A DNA stretch of 64,000 bases from Kitasatospora sp. MAP12-44 (GCF_029892095.1 NZ_JARZAE010000004.1:5270001-5334000); one strand, 5' to 3'. Counted from the stretch's first letter, positions 1 through 8,672 are shown. Notes: a model not told the origin generated them from the letters alone. Translations and numbers: made by a program.

Positions 1-698
1 GCGGCGCGGGCGTCGGCTGCCAGCGGTCGCCGGACTCGTACGGCGAGCCCGCGGCCAGCCCGGACGCCGCCGGGGCCGGTGCCGGCGCCTGCGGCTGAGC
101 CTGAGTCTGAGCCGGGTGCGCGGCCGGGGCGGGCGCGGGGGCCGGCGCCGGTGCGGCCGCGGCGGCCGGCTCGGGGCCGGTTCTTCTGCCGGGGCCGGAA
201 CCACTCGCCGGTCGAATCCGACTCGCTGGTCTCCGGCGCGCTCGGCGGCGTCTGCCACTCGGGCGGCAGGTTCGGCGGCGCGCCGGCGCGGCCACCGGCC
301 TCCATCACTCCGAGCACCGGCGAGGCGGGCGCGCCGGAGCGGTGCCGCGGACCTGCCGGTCCTGGCTGCTCGGCGGGGCCGGCCTGCGACTCCTCCGGCT
401 TGACGGTGCTGCGCATCACGACCGGCGGGATCGGGCGCGAGCCGGGGATGTTGATCGAGATCCGGGTGGTCAGCGTGGTCTCGGTCTTCGGGACCTCGGG
501 TTCCGCCGCCCCCGCGGCGCCATGGAAGGTGTCACCTCCCGTGCCGGGCGCGCCGGTGCCGAAGCCGTTCGCGACCCCCGGAGTGCCGTAGGGCGGCGTG
601 CCCGACGGGTAGGCGTCGGGGCCCTCCCCCGGCCGCCGACTGGGGGAGCCCCCGCGGCGGGGCGGCTGGAAGGGGTTGTCAGATTCGCGGCTGCTCAA
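1..698 (-). CDS. Pro/Ala-rich hypothetical protein, C-terminus beyond the left edge, apparent frameshift
   Basis: Reading the minus strand from a TTG at 698-696 gives a protein starting MSSRESDNPFQPP with a low-complexity Pro/Gly/Ser N-terminus. A more ordered stretch follows (TRISINIPGSRPIPPVVMRS) and then the motif STGEWFRP. GGAG about 10 nt upstream supports the TTG start; no ATG or GTG fits. Past STGEWFRP the reading frame becomes Arg-rich and unnatural, while the frame shifted by one base continues as a typical Ala/Pro linker ending SPYESGDRWQPTPAP. A surplus base in the G run at 191-194 would explain this. The gene heads a minus-strand group with the mshB genes. The function is unknown, and the product runs off the window. 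Confidence 0.6.
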   Translation of the reverse strand, partial: MSSRESDNPFQPPRRGGSPSRRPGEGPDAYPSGTPPYGTPGVANGFGTGAPGTGGDTFHGAAGAAEPEVPKTETTLTTRISINIPGSRPIPPVVMRSTVKPEESQAGPAEQPGPAGPRHRSGAPASPVLGVMEAGGRAGAPPNLPPEWQTPPSAPETSESDSTGEWFRPRQKNRPRAGRRGRTGAGPRARPGRAPGSDSGSAAGAGTGPGGVRAGRGLAVRVRRPLAADARA

Positions 699-873
699 TG
701 CTGCTCTGCTCCGGATTCGCGGTCGCGGCGGTCAAGCCACAGGCCGCGGGTTGCTGGGGCGTCCGTCCGGCCGTGCGGCCCGTCCGACGATGCTGCGGCA
801 CCACCATACTGGGAACAACCGAATGGGGAACCGCTTCCCTTAGAAGGTGATACGTCCGGTTCCTCACCGACGA

Positions 874-907
874 CACTACGGGCGGGTGGCCCTGACTGCC
901 CGTCGTG
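874..907 (-). terminator. Hairpin downstream of the DUF6113-like gene
   Basis: 10-bp arms (874-883 and 898-907) with one mismatch and a 14-nt loop lie about 20 bp past the stop of the minus-strand gene ending at 929. There is no T-tract, as is usual for actinobacterial terminators. Confidence 0.4.
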
Positions 908-928
908 CGAGGACAGTCGGACGTGTGG

Positions 929-1384
929 TCAGTCCCGCTGCTTGGGGATGCCGAAGGCGAACGGCGAGCGGGTCGGCAGGGTGGTGCAGATCACCCCGCT
1001 GACCAGGCCGATCAGCAGGTAGGCGTACGCGTTGAAGCCCGCCGCCAGGATGAAGTCCCCCTCGGGTCGGGGAGCCATCAGCACCATCAGCATCACGAAC
1101 CAGCCGGCCAGCGGGACGCCCGCGCCGAGCTTGGTGCCGGTCAGCCGCAGGCCGCCGTAGAAGACCGCGACGTTCGCTAGCAGAGCGAGCAGCAGTCCCC
1201 AGGGACTCCACAGGGTCTGCACGAAACACCCGCACAGTGACACCACCGCGCCGAGCGGGAAGAGCACCAGGTAGCCGGTGATCCGGGCGCGCCGGGACGG
1301 CAGCGGCTCGGCCAGCCGCTGCGCGCGGGTGCCCAGCGGGGCGTGCAGCAGGGTGCGCAGCGTACTGAGCGCGGACGTGCTCAT
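929..1384 (-). CDS. DUF6113-like integral membrane protein
   Basis: A 151-aa protein with a short polar N-terminus and four to five hydrophobic segments, beginning around ITGYLVLFPLGAVVSLCGC and ending at a GLVSGVICTTLP segment. It is probably a small polytopic membrane protein. The ATG overlaps the stop of mshB by 4 bp (ATGA), so the two are translationally coupled. This gene commonly follows mshB in Streptomyces (from memory, usually labelled DUF6113). No catalytic motif is seen and the function is unknown; its placement suggests a link to mycothiol metabolism or merely conserved synteny. Confidence 0.85.
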   Translation of the reverse strand: MSTSALSTLRTLLHAPLGTRAQRLAEPLPSRRARITGYLVLFPLGAVVSLCGCFVQTLWSPWGLLLALLANVAVFYGGLRLTGTKLGAGVPLAGWFVMLMVLMAPRPEGDFILAAGFNAYAYLLIGLVSGVICTTLPTRSPFAFGIPKQRD

Positions 1385-2274
1385 CGAGCCTCGTTTCCAG
1401 CGGACGGGATGCCGGCGAACAGGTCGCTCTCCGGGCGCTCGGTGCCGCCCTCGCCCCGGACCAGTTCGTAGTACTCGACGGCCGACAGCGGCTGCCACAG
1501 GCTGTTGCTGAGCGCGAAGAACGAGCCCGAGACGGTGAGCTGGGTGGCGTGCGCGGCCATCGCGGCGGCCTTGCGGTCGGCGTACTTCGTGCAGTCCAGC
1601 ACGGTGGTGATCCGCTCGTCGTCGACCACCCCGGGGACGTCCGAGGGCTCGGCGGCCGCCGGGTAGCAGGCGGCGGCCTCCTCCAGGCCGACCAGCAGGG
1701 CCGAGCGCGACATCCGGCTCCAGTAGACCTTGACGATCTGCCAGGCCGGGCCCAGCTCGGGCCGGAAGGCCGGATCGGCGGCGAGCTCCAGGGCCCGCAT
1801 CGCGACCCGGTGCGCCTGGATGTGGTCCGGGTGCCCGTAGCCGCCGTTCTCGTCGTAGCTGACCAGGACCTGCGGCCGGGTCTCCCGGATGACGGCGACC
1901 AGGTGGCCGGCCGCCTCGTCCGGGTCGGCCTGCCAGAAGCAGTCCGGGCGGTCGTTCTCGGGCACGCCCATCATCCCGGAGTCGCGGTAGCGCCCGGCGC
2001 CGCCGAGGAAGCGGAAGTCGCTCACGCCGACTTCCCGCATCGCGGCGGTCAGCTCGCCGATCCGGAAGTCGCCCAGCGTGTCCTCGCGATCCGCCGTCAG
2101 GTGGGCCAGCTCGGGCGGGATCACCTCGCCGCCCTCGCCGAGGGTGCAGGTCACCAGCGTGACCTGGGCACCCTCGGCCGCGTAACGGGCCATCGTCGCG
2201 CCGTTCACGATCGACTCGTCATCCGGATGGGCGTGCACCAGCAGCAGGCGGCGCTCGGGGGCAGCAGCGGTCAT
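1381..2274 (-). CDS. mshB: N-acetyl-1-D-myo-inositol-2-amino-2-deoxy-alpha-D-glucopyranoside deacetylase (mycothiol biosynthesis)
   Basis: A 297-aa LmbE/PIG-L family zinc deacetylase. It removes acetate from GlcNAc-inositol to give GlcN-Ins, the second committed step to mycothiol, in the cytoplasm. Residues 15-20 read AHPDDE, supplying zinc ligands His16 and Asp19. YDENGGYGHPDH near 140-151 supplies the third ligand, His151, the pattern known for mycobacterial MshB. The length matches the family. The ATG at 2274 starts the family-typical N-terminus; longer upstream reading is out of character. It overlaps the downstream DUF6113-like gene by 4 bp. Confidence 0.95.
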   Translation of the reverse strand: MTAAAPERRLLLVHAHPDDESIVNGATMARYAAEGAQVTLVTCTLGEGGEVIPPELAHLTADREDTLGDFRIGELTAAMREVGVSDFRFLGGAGRYRDSGMMGVPENDRPDCFWQADPDEAAGHLVAVIRETRPQVLVSYDENGGYGHPDHIQAHRVAMRALELAADPAFRPELGPAWQIVKVYWSRMSRSALLVGLEEAAACYPAAAEPSDVPGVVDDERITTVLDCTKYADRKAAAMAAHATQLTVSGSFFALSNSLWQPLSAVEYYELVRGEGGTERPESDLFAGIPSAGNEAR

Positions 2275-2303
2275 GGGGAGCAGCGTAACCACTGCGGGGA
2301 AGG

Positions 2304-2498
2304 TCAGAGCTTCAGGCCATTGATCATCCCGGCAAGGTTGCTGGTCACTTCGGTGATGGACGGCGCGATGGAGCTGGAGGCGAGATAGAACCCCAGCAGG
2401 CCGCAGACGATCGCGTGGGCCAACTTGAGGCCGGACCGGCGGATCAGCACCACCACGATGACCAGCATCAGCATCGCTGCGGAGATGGACAGGGCCAT
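2304..2498 (-). CDS. Small two-segment membrane protein
   Basis: A 64-aa protein with one strongly hydrophobic helix at residues 7-18 (MLMLVIVVVLI), a basic RRSGLK turn and a second hydrophobic stretch (AIVCGLLGFYLA). The C-terminal half (PSITEVTSNLAGMINGLKL) is polar. It sits 29 bp upstream of mshB on the same strand and is probably cotranscribed with it. Small proteins of this kind recur at this locus in Streptomyces; I know no assigned function. Codon usage is typical and the gene looks real despite its size. Confidence 0.75.
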   Translation of the reverse strand: MALSISAAMLMLVIVVVLIRRSGLKLAHAIVCGLLGFYLASSSIAPSITEVTSNLAGMINGLKL

Positions 2499-2764
2499 GA
2501 CGGCTCACACCCCTCTCGGGTGCGCCACCCGGTGCGGGTGACGGTCGGGACCGTGGGACAGGCAGCGAACCGGACAGACCTCGTCCGCATCGCTGATCTA
2601 GGAATACCCGATCAGTGAGGATTGCATTACTTTCAGTGAGCCCGGAAGTGTCGGAGCACCGGGGCATTCGGGGGCGCATGCCCCGGTCGGAGGGGGTGCG
2701 GGGGGCCGTTCGGACCAGTTCTCGGGCGTACGCCGAAAGAGTGAGCAGCGACACGTCGAGGCCG

Positions 2765-2770
2765 TAGGGT
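2765..2770 (+). promoter_or_regulatory. -10 box of a leaderless promoter for the S9 peptidase
   Basis: TAGGGT ends 8 nt before the ATG at 2779, and no Shine-Dalgarno sequence lies between. The placement implies a transcript starting at or next to the start codon. No clear -35 was found. Confidence 0.4.
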
Positions 2771-2778
2771 TCGATGCC

Positions 2779-4914
2779 ATGACCACTGAAGCCGCCGCCT
2801 CGTCCCCCACGGACACCTTCCCCCGGCAGTACGCGCGGACCCTGCGCTACACCGTCGGCATGCCCCGCTCCTTCGCGGTGGCGCCCGACGGCTCGCGGGT
2901 CGTCTTCCTGCGCTCGCGGTCCGGCACCGACCGGGCGAACCTGCTCTGGACGCTCGACCCGGCCACCGGCCAGGAGCGGATCGCCGCCGATCCGCAGGCC
3001 CTGCTCGGCGGCGGCGAGGAGGACCTCTCGCCGGCCGAGCGGGCTCGCCGCGAGCGCAGCCGCGAGGGTTCCGCGGGCATCGTCGGCTACGGCCTGGACG
3101 CTGCCGGCGCGCTGGCCGCCTTCGCGCTCTCCGGCCGGCTCTTCGCCGCGGACCTCACCGCCGTCGGCACCGTCCGCGAACTGCCCGCCGCCGGGCCGCT
3201 GGTGGACCCGCGCCCCGCCCCGGACGGCCGGCACATCGCCTACCCGACCACCTCGGGCGAGCTGCGCGTGGTCGCCGCGGACGGCACCGGCGACCGCGCG
3301 CTCGCCGAGCCGGAGAGCGCCGGGGTGACCTGGGGCCAGGCCGAGTTCATCGCCCAGGAGGAGATGAGCCGGGACCGCGGCTTCTGGTGGTCCCCCGACA
3401 GCGACCGCCTGCTGGCCGCCCGCGCCGACGACGCGCCCGTGCAGCGCTGGTGGATCGCCGACCCGGCCAACCCGGCCACCGTCCCCGCCGAGGTCGCCTA
3501 CCCCGCCGCCGGCACGCCCAACGCCGACGTCACCCTCTGGGTGCTCGGCCTGGACGGCTCGCGCGTCGAGGCCCGCTGGGACCGCGCGGCCTTCCCCTAC
3601 CTGGCCCGGGTGCACTGGTCGGCCGGCGGCCCGCCGCTGCTGCTGGTGCAGGCCCGCGACCAGCGAAGCCAGCTGCTGCTGACGCTGGACAGCGCGTCGG
3701 GCGAGACCAGCACGCTGGTCGCCGAGCAGGACGCCGCCTGGCTCGAGCTGTTCAGCGGTGCGCCCGCCTGGACGCCGGACGGCCGGCTGGTGCGGATCAG
3801 CGACGAGCCCGGCCACCGCGCCCTGCTGGTCGGCGACCTGCGGCTGACCGACGACACCCTGCACCTGCGCGCGGTGCTCTCGATCGACGCGGACTCGGTG
3901 CTCTTCACGGCCGCGCCCGGCGAGGGCGACAGCGCGACCGCGCCGGGCCTGGTCGGCCTCTACCGCGCGGCCCTGGACGGCTCCGAGACGGTGCTGCTGC
4001 GCCGGGCCGGCGCGCTGGACGCCGTCCGCGGCGGCGGTCTGACGCTGCTCGCCAGCTCCGCTCCGGACCGCCCGGGCCGGCGGGCCGAGCTGCTGCGCGG
4101 CGAGGAGCAGCTCGCGGTCGTCACCTCGTACGCCCAGACGCCGGTGCTGACCACCCGTCCGGAGTTCCGGCTGGCCGGCGCCCGGCGGATCCCGTGCGCG
4201 GTGATCCTGCCGACGGGCTACGACCGCGAGCGGGACGGGGCGCTGCCGGTCCTGATGGACCCGTACGGCGGGCCGCACGGCCAGCAGGTGGTGCAGGCGC
4301 ACAACGCCAACCTGCCCTCGCAGTGGTTCGCCGACCAGGGCTTCGCCGTGGTGGTCGCGGACGGGCGCGGCACCCCCGGTCGCAGCCCGGCGTGGGAGAA
4401 GGCGATCGCCTTCGACTTCGCCGACGTCACCCTGGACGACCAGGTCGAGGCGCTGCACGCGCTGGCCGAGGAGTTCCCGCTGGACCTCGGCAAGGTCGCC
4501 ATCCGCGGCTGGTCGTACGGCGGCTACCTCTCCGCGCTCGCGGTGCTGCGCCGCCCGGACGTCTTCCACGCCGCGGTGGCCGGCGCGCCGGTGACGGACT
4601 GGCAGCTCTACGACACGCACTACACCGAGCGCTACCTAGGCCACCCCGCCGAGCGGCCCGAGGTGTACCAGGCCAACTCGCTGATCGCGGACGCGCCCAA
4701 GCTGGAGCGCCCGCTGATGATCATCCACGGGCTGGCCGACGACAACGTGGTGGCCGCGCACACCCTGCGGCTGTCGTCCGCCCTGCTCGCGGCCGGCCGC
4801 CCGCACACCGTGCTGCCGCTCTCGGGGGTCACCCACATGACGCCGCAGGAGCAGGTCGCGGAGAACCTGCTGCTGCTCCAGGTGGACTTTCTGAAGGCCT
4901 CGCTCGGCCTCTGA
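2779..4914 (+). CDS. S9 family serine peptidase (dipeptidyl-peptidase IV-like)
   Basis: A 711-aa protein without an evident signal peptide. Residues about 20-470 form the DPP-IV-type beta-propeller, including QAEFIAQEEMSRDRGFWWSP, the glutamate-bearing stretch that positions the substrate N-terminus. The C-terminal alpha/beta-hydrolase domain (about 480-711) carries the triad: Ser579 in GWSYGGY, the Asp in LADDNV (654-655) and His686 in GVTHMT. It should release dipeptides (X-Pro type) from peptide N-termini in the cytosol. The ATG at 2779 follows a TAGGGT box by 8 nt. A strong hairpin follows the gene. Confidence 0.92.
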   Translation: MTTEAAASSPTDTFPRQYARTLRYTVGMPRSFAVAPDGSRVVFLRSRSGTDRANLLWTLDPATGQERIAADPQALLGGGEEDLSPAERARRERSREGSAGIVGYGLDAAGALAAFALSGRLFAADLTAVGTVRELPAAGPLVDPRPAPDGRHIAYPTTSGELRVVAADGTGDRALAEPESAGVTWGQAEFIAQEEMSRDRGFWWSPDSDRLLAARADDAPVQRWWIADPANPATVPAEVAYPAAGTPNADVTLWVLGLDGSRVEARWDRAAFPYLARVHWSAGGPPLLLVQARDQRSQLLLTLDSASGETSTLVAEQDAAWLELFSGAPAWTPDGRLVRISDEPGHRALLVGDLRLTDDTLHLRAVLSIDADSVLFTAAPGEGDSATAPGLVGLYRAALDGSETVLLRRAGALDAVRGGGLTLLASSAPDRPGRRAELLRGEEQLAVVTSYAQTPVLTTRPEFRLAGARRIPCAVILPTGYDRERDGALPVLMDPYGGPHGQQVVQAHNANLPSQWFADQGFAVVVADGRGTPGRSPAWEKAIAFDFADVTLDDQVEALHALAEEFPLDLGKVAIRGWSYGGYLSALAVLRRPDVFHAAVAGAPVTDWQLYDTHYTERYLGHPAERPEVYQANSLIADAPKLERPLMIIHGLADDNVVAAHTLRLSSALLAAGRPHTVLPLSGVTHMTPQEQVAENLLLLQVDFLKASLGL

Positions 4915-4924
4915 CCTGCACGGA

Positions 4925-4959
4925 CGGTGGCCCGGTCCGCTGCGGGGACTGGGCCACCG
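4925..4959 (+). terminator. Terminator after the S9 peptidase
   Basis: A perfect 9-bp stem (4925-4933 with 4951-4959), extended by an inner GTCC/GGAC pairing, begins 11 bp after the stop codon. Confidence 0.6.
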
Positions 4960-4961
4960 CC

Positions 4962-4975
4962 ATGACATCCGTCAT
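4962..4975. promoter_or_regulatory. Palindrome ATGAC-N4-GTCAT, candidate response-regulator operator
   Basis: 5-bp perfect arms around a 4-nt centre, 90 bp upstream of the ABC-HK-RR operon. Short palindromes of this type are plausible targets for NarL/DesR-class response regulators that control their own ABC transporter. The assignment is inferred from position and symmetry only. Confidence 0.35.
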
Positions 4976-5065
4976 AGCCGACGCACGACTGCGCACACTG
5001 CCGACCGCCCCCCGCGCCGCGGGATTCTTGAGCCCTCAGAACGGGTGCGAGAGGGGAACGGGCGG

Positions 5066-6034
5066 ATGAGCGGCGAAGAGGTTGCGGCCTTCAGGCAGGT
5101 GAGCAAGAGCTACGGGCGGGTCAGGGCGGTGAACGGCCTCGACCTGGTGCTGCGTCCCGGGGAGACCGTTGCTCTGCTCGGCCCCAACGGCGCGGGCAAG
5201 TCCAGCAGCCTCGACCTGCTGCTCGGGCTGCGCGAGCCCGACGAGGGCAGCGTGACGCTCTTCGGCGGCGCGCCGCGGGCGGCCATCGCGGCCGGGCGGG
5301 TCGGCGCGATGCTGCAGAGCGGCGGGCTGATGACCGATGTGAAGGTCCGTGAACTGGTCACGCTGGCCTGCGAGGTGCACCCGCGCGGCCACCGGCCCGC
5401 GGACGTGCTGTGCGACGCGGCGATCGAGGAGATCGCCGATCGCCGGGTCGACAAGCTCTCCGGCGGCCAGGAGCAGCGGGTCCGCTTCGCGCTGGCCGTC
5501 GCCGGGGCGAACGACCTGATCGTGCTGGACGAGCCGACCACCGGGATGGACGTCTCGGTCCGCCGGCAGTTCTGGGCCTCGATGCGCCGCCAGGCGGACG
5601 CCGGACGCACCGTCCTGTTCGCCACCCACTATCTGGAGGAGGCGGACTCCATCGCCGACCGGGTGCTCGTGCTGCACCGCGGTCGGCTGATCGCGGACGG
5701 CTCGTCGGCCGAGATCAAGGCGAAGGCCGGCGCCCGCCGGATCAGCTTCGAACTGCACGTCGGGGACGGCCCGTTCGAGGAGTCGACGCTGCGCGCCCTG
5801 CCCGGGCTCGTGGCGCTGGAGGTCGGCGGCCACACCGCGGGGGTGCGGACGGTGCGGATCCGCAGCACGGACGCGGACGCCGACGTCGCGGCCGTCTACC
5901 GGGCCGGGCTCTACCCGCGCGGCCTGGAGGTCAGCAGCCTGGGCCTGGAGCAGGCCTTTCTGACCATCACCGGAGAGAGCGACGCCGAGGACGCCGAGGA
6001 CGGCGTGCTGGAGACCGAGGAGAGCGTGCGATGA
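5066..6034 (+). CDS. ABC transporter ATP-binding protein
   Basis: A 322-aa ATPase with Walker A LLGPNGAGKSS, signature LSGGQEQRVRFALA, Walker B LIVLDEPTTGMD and H-loop FATHYLEEAD, followed by a C-terminal domain of about 100 residues typical of the drug/lipid-export (DrrA/NatA-like) subfamily. The ATG at 5066 is preceded by GAGAGGGGAA at 5 to 9 nt and is preferred over the in-frame GTG at 5045. Its stop overlaps the permease start (ATGA, 6031-6034). It is the first gene of a four-gene overlapping operon with a two-component system, so it probably exports a compound or lipid sensed by the kinase. Confidence 0.94.
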   Translation: MSGEEVAAFRQVSKSYGRVRAVNGLDLVLRPGETVALLGPNGAGKSSSLDLLLGLREPDEGSVTLFGGAPRAAIAAGRVGAMLQSGGLMTDVKVRELVTLACEVHPRGHRPADVLCDAAIEEIADRRVDKLSGGQEQRVRFALAVAGANDLIVLDEPTTGMDVSVRRQFWASMRRQADAGRTVLFATHYLEEADSIADRVLVLHRGRLIADGSSAEIKAKAGARRISFELHVGDGPFEESTLRALPGLVALEVGGHTAGVRTVRIRSTDADADVAAVYRAGLYPRGLEVSSLGLEQAFLTITGESDAEDAEDGVLETEESVR

Positions 6035-6753
6035 CCACCCTGATCAAGCTGGAGATCCTGCGCACCCTGCGCAACAAGCGCTATCTGTTCTTCACGATCC
6101 TGTACCCCGCGCTGATGTACTACTTCTTCGTCAGCGTCTACCACGGCGGGTCGGTGGCGGGCGGGGTCAGTGCCAAGTCGTACTTCATGGTCTCGATGGC
6201 CACCTTCGGCGCCGTCGGCGCGGTGCTCACCGGCAGCGCGCAGCGCATCTCGCTGGAGCGCAAGAGCGGTTGGGTGCGCCAGCTGCGGCTGACCGCGCTG
6301 CCCGGGCGGGCGTACACGGTGGCCAAGATCGCCTCCTGCGCGGCGACCACGCTGCCCGCGATCCTGGTGGTCTTCGCGCTCGGCGCGGCCGAGGGCGTAC
6401 GGCTGGGCGCCGGGCAGTGGCTCGGTCTGCTGGCGGTGCTCTGGCTGGGCAGCTTCGTCTTCGCGGCGCTCGGGGTGGCGCTGGGCTACGCGGCCGAGCC
6501 GAGTGCGGTGCAGCCGATCGTGATGATCGTCTACATGCTGATGGCCGCCTTCGGCGGGACCTGGTACCCGATCAGCGGCTCGATGAAGAGCTTCGCCCGC
6601 TTCAACCCGGTGTACCTCTACAACCAGTTGGCCGGCTTCATCCACCCCGGCAACGCGCTGGACACCGCCGCTGCGGCCGGGCTGGCCGGGTTCCTGGTGG
6701 TCTTCGTCGCGGCGGCGGCCTTCCTGTACCGCAAGGACACCCAGCAGGCATGA
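6031..6753 (+). CDS. ABC-2 type transporter permease
   Basis: A 240-aa protein with about six transmembrane helices: residues about 20-37 (LFFTILYPALMYYFFVSVY), 60-75, 100-120, 130-155, 160-185 (PIVMIVYMLMAAFGGTWYP) and 215-233 (GLAGFLVVFVAAAAFLYR). The layout is that of ABC2_membrane permeases partnering the upstream ATPase. It overlaps the ATPase and the kinase genes by 4 bp each, predicting tight translational coupling and fixed stoichiometry. The substrate cannot be told from sequence. Confidence 0.92.
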   Translation: MTTLIKLEILRTLRNKRYLFFTILYPALMYYFFVSVYHGGSVAGGVSAKSYFMVSMATFGAVGAVLTGSAQRISLERKSGWVRQLRLTALPGRAYTVAKIASCAATTLPAILVVFALGAAEGVRLGAGQWLGLLAVLWLGSFVFAALGVALGYAAEPSAVQPIVMIVYMLMAAFGGTWYPISGSMKSFARFNPVYLYNQLAGFIHPGNALDTAAAAGLAGFLVVFVAAAAFLYRKDTQQA

Positions 6754-8024
6754 TGGCCGACATGCCCGAGACGCCGCTGGACCACCGCCCCGACGAGTCG
6801 AGGGAGGAGGGCCGGGGGCGTTTCGCCATGCAGCCGGGGGTGCCGGTGGAGAACCGGCGCCAGCTGCTGATCAAGCTCTGCTGGATGACCGTGTGGATGA
6901 TCTACCTGTTCTATCCGGTCCAGGACCTGCTGCACGGCCCGTACTCGACGGCCCAGGCCGTCACCGGCTGGCTGGCGATGGCCGCGTTCCTGGCCGGCTA
7001 CCTGCTGCTGGTGGTCTTCCGCTCGATGCGCGGGACGGTCTCGCGGGGCACCTACCCCCTGGTGGCCCTGCTGGTCGTCATCGCCACGACCACCTCGTTC
7101 GCGTTCAGCCCGGCCTGGATCGTCCTCTTCACCTACACCTCGGTGGTCATCGGCGCGGTCCTGCCGTCCGGGTACGCCGTGCGCGGGGTGCTGGCGACCG
7201 GCGTGCTGACCACCGTGGTCGCCCTGCTGACCCACACCGAGCGCGCGGCGCTGCCGGGTCTGCTGCTGCCGGCTTTCCTGAGCGGCCTGGCGATGACGGG
7301 CCTGCAGCGACTGGTGGGCACCATGCGGGAGTTGCGCGAGGCTCGGGAGACCGTGGCGCACCTGGCGGCCGCCGAGGAGCGGCTGCGGATGGCCCGTGAC
7401 CTGCACGACCTGCTCGGCCACTCGCTCTCGCTGATCACCCTCAAGAGCGAGCTGGCCGGGCGCTTCATGGACGCCGAGAAGTCCGAGGCGGCCCGGGCCC
7501 AGGTGGCCGACATCGAGCAGGTGGCCCGGCAGTCGCTGATCGACGTACGGGAGGCGGTCAGCGGGTTCCGCCGCCCCACCCTGCCGGTCGAACTGGCCGC
7601 CGCCCGCACCGCGTTGGACACCGTCGGGGTCACCCTGGAGGCCGCGCCGACGGCTGCCGAGCAGCTCCCCGGGCTCGGCGACGCGGAGGCCGGCGCGCTG
7701 GCCTGGGCGCTGCGCGAGGCGGTCACCAACATCGTCCGGCACGCCGAGGGCGCCACCATCTGCACGGTGGCGATGGACGAGACCTGGGACGGCGACGGCG
7801 CCCGGTTCGCCGTGCTGGACATCGCCGACAACGGCCGCGGACCCGGCAAGTCCGCGCCGGGCAACGGCCTTTCGGGCCTGGACGAACGCCTCGCCCTGGT
7901 CGGTGGCCGCTTGGAGAGCGGGCCGGGCCCGCTGGGCCGGGGCTTTCGCCTGCGCGCCCTTGTCCCGCTCGGCGCCACCGCCCAGGAGCCGCTGGCAGAG
8001 CGGGCACTATCGTCGGGGGCATGA
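6750..8024 (+). CDS. Sensor histidine kinase (HisKA_3, DesK/NarX-like)
   Basis: A 424-aa membrane kinase. The first 35 residues are polar, followed by about five hydrophobic segments between residues 40 and 185 with hardly any extracytoplasmic loop, so it likely senses the membrane itself. A coiled stretch (REARETVAHLAAAEERLRMA) leads to the H-box ARDLHDLLGHSLS with phospho-acceptor His219. The HATPase region shows N-box EAVTNIVRHAEG and G-box ADNGRGPG. The double ATG at 6750-6755 overlaps the permease stop. The DesK-type fold and the ABC context suggest it controls this exporter through the next gene. Confidence 0.92.
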   Translation: MMADMPETPLDHRPDESREEGRGRFAMQPGVPVENRRQLLIKLCWMTVWMIYLFYPVQDLLHGPYSTAQAVTGWLAMAAFLAGYLLLVVFRSMRGTVSRGTYPLVALLVVIATTTSFAFSPAWIVLFTYTSVVIGAVLPSGYAVRGVLATGVLTTVVALLTHTERAALPGLLLPAFLSGLAMTGLQRLVGTMRELREARETVAHLAAAEERLRMARDLHDLLGHSLSLITLKSELAGRFMDAEKSEAARAQVADIEQVARQSLIDVREAVSGFRRPTLPVELAAARTALDTVGVTLEAAPTAAEQLPGLGDAEAGALAWALREAVTNIVRHAEGATICTVAMDETWDGDGARFAVLDIADNGRGPGKSAPGNGLSGLDERLALVGGRLESGPGPLGRGFRLRALVPLGATAQEPLAERALSSGA

Positions 8025-8650
8025 GCGACGATCAGAGTCCGGCTGCCATCCGCGTACTGCTTGCCGAGGACCAGGGGATGGTTCGGGAGGCGCTGGCCGC
8101 GCTGCTCGGTCTCGAGGGTGACATCGAGGTGGTCGCGCAGGTGTCGCGCGGGGACGAGGTGGTCGCGGCGGCGGTCGCGGCCGACGTGCAGGTCGCGGTG
8201 CTGGACATCGAGATGCCGGGGATGACCGGGATCGAGGCGGCCGCCCTGCTGCGGCGGGAGCGGCCGCAGACGAAGATCGTCATCGCCACCACCTTCGGGC
8301 GGCCCGGGTACCTTCGGCGGGCGATGGAGTCGGGCGCGGACGCCTTCCTGGTGAAGGACGCACCGGCGTCCGAACTCGCCGAGGCGGTACGGCGGGTGCT
8401 GCGCGGCGAGCGGGTGATCGACCCGGTGCTCGCGGCCGCCGCGCTGGCGGAGGGGGCCAACCCGCTGACCGGGCGCGAGCGGGATGTGCTGGCGGCGGCC
8501 TCGGACGGCGCGGTCAACGCCGAGATCGCCCGCCGGCTGCACCTGTCGGAGGGCACGGTGCGCAACTACCTCTCGATGGCGATCCAGAAGACCGCCGCGC
8601 GCAACCGGAGCGAGGCGGTACGGGTCGCCCGGGAGAAGGGCTGGCTCTGA
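8021..8650 (+). CDS. LuxR/NarL-family response regulator
   Basis: A 209-aa regulator: receiver domain at residues 10-125 with acidic pair ED (16-17), phospho-acceptor Asp62 in LDIEMPGMTG and the conserved Lys in FLVKDAP; helix-turn-helix near 150-200 (NPLTGRERDVL, EIARRLHLSEGTVRNYL). It partners the upstream kinase and overlaps it by 4 bp. A TATCGT box at 8008-8013, 7 nt before the ATG, could allow some independent leaderless transcription. It is likely to regulate its own operon. Confidence 0.93.
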   Translation: MSDDQSPAAIRVLLAEDQGMVREALAALLGLEGDIEVVAQVSRGDEVVAAAVAADVQVAVLDIEMPGMTGIEAAALLRRERPQTKIVIATTFGRPGYLRRAMESGADAFLVKDAPASELAEAVRRVLRGERVIDPVLAAAALAEGANPLTGRERDVLAAASDGAVNAEIARRLHLSEGTVRNYLSMAIQKTAARNRSEAVRVAREKGWL

Positions 8651-8672
8651 ACCAACCCGGTTGGCGGCAGCC

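Noticed and set aside
1381..4620. Minus-strand open frame of 1079 codons
   Set aside because: Only its last 297 codons are mshB. The rest is the antisense shadow of the S9 peptidase plus spacer, with Arg/Gly-rich composition.
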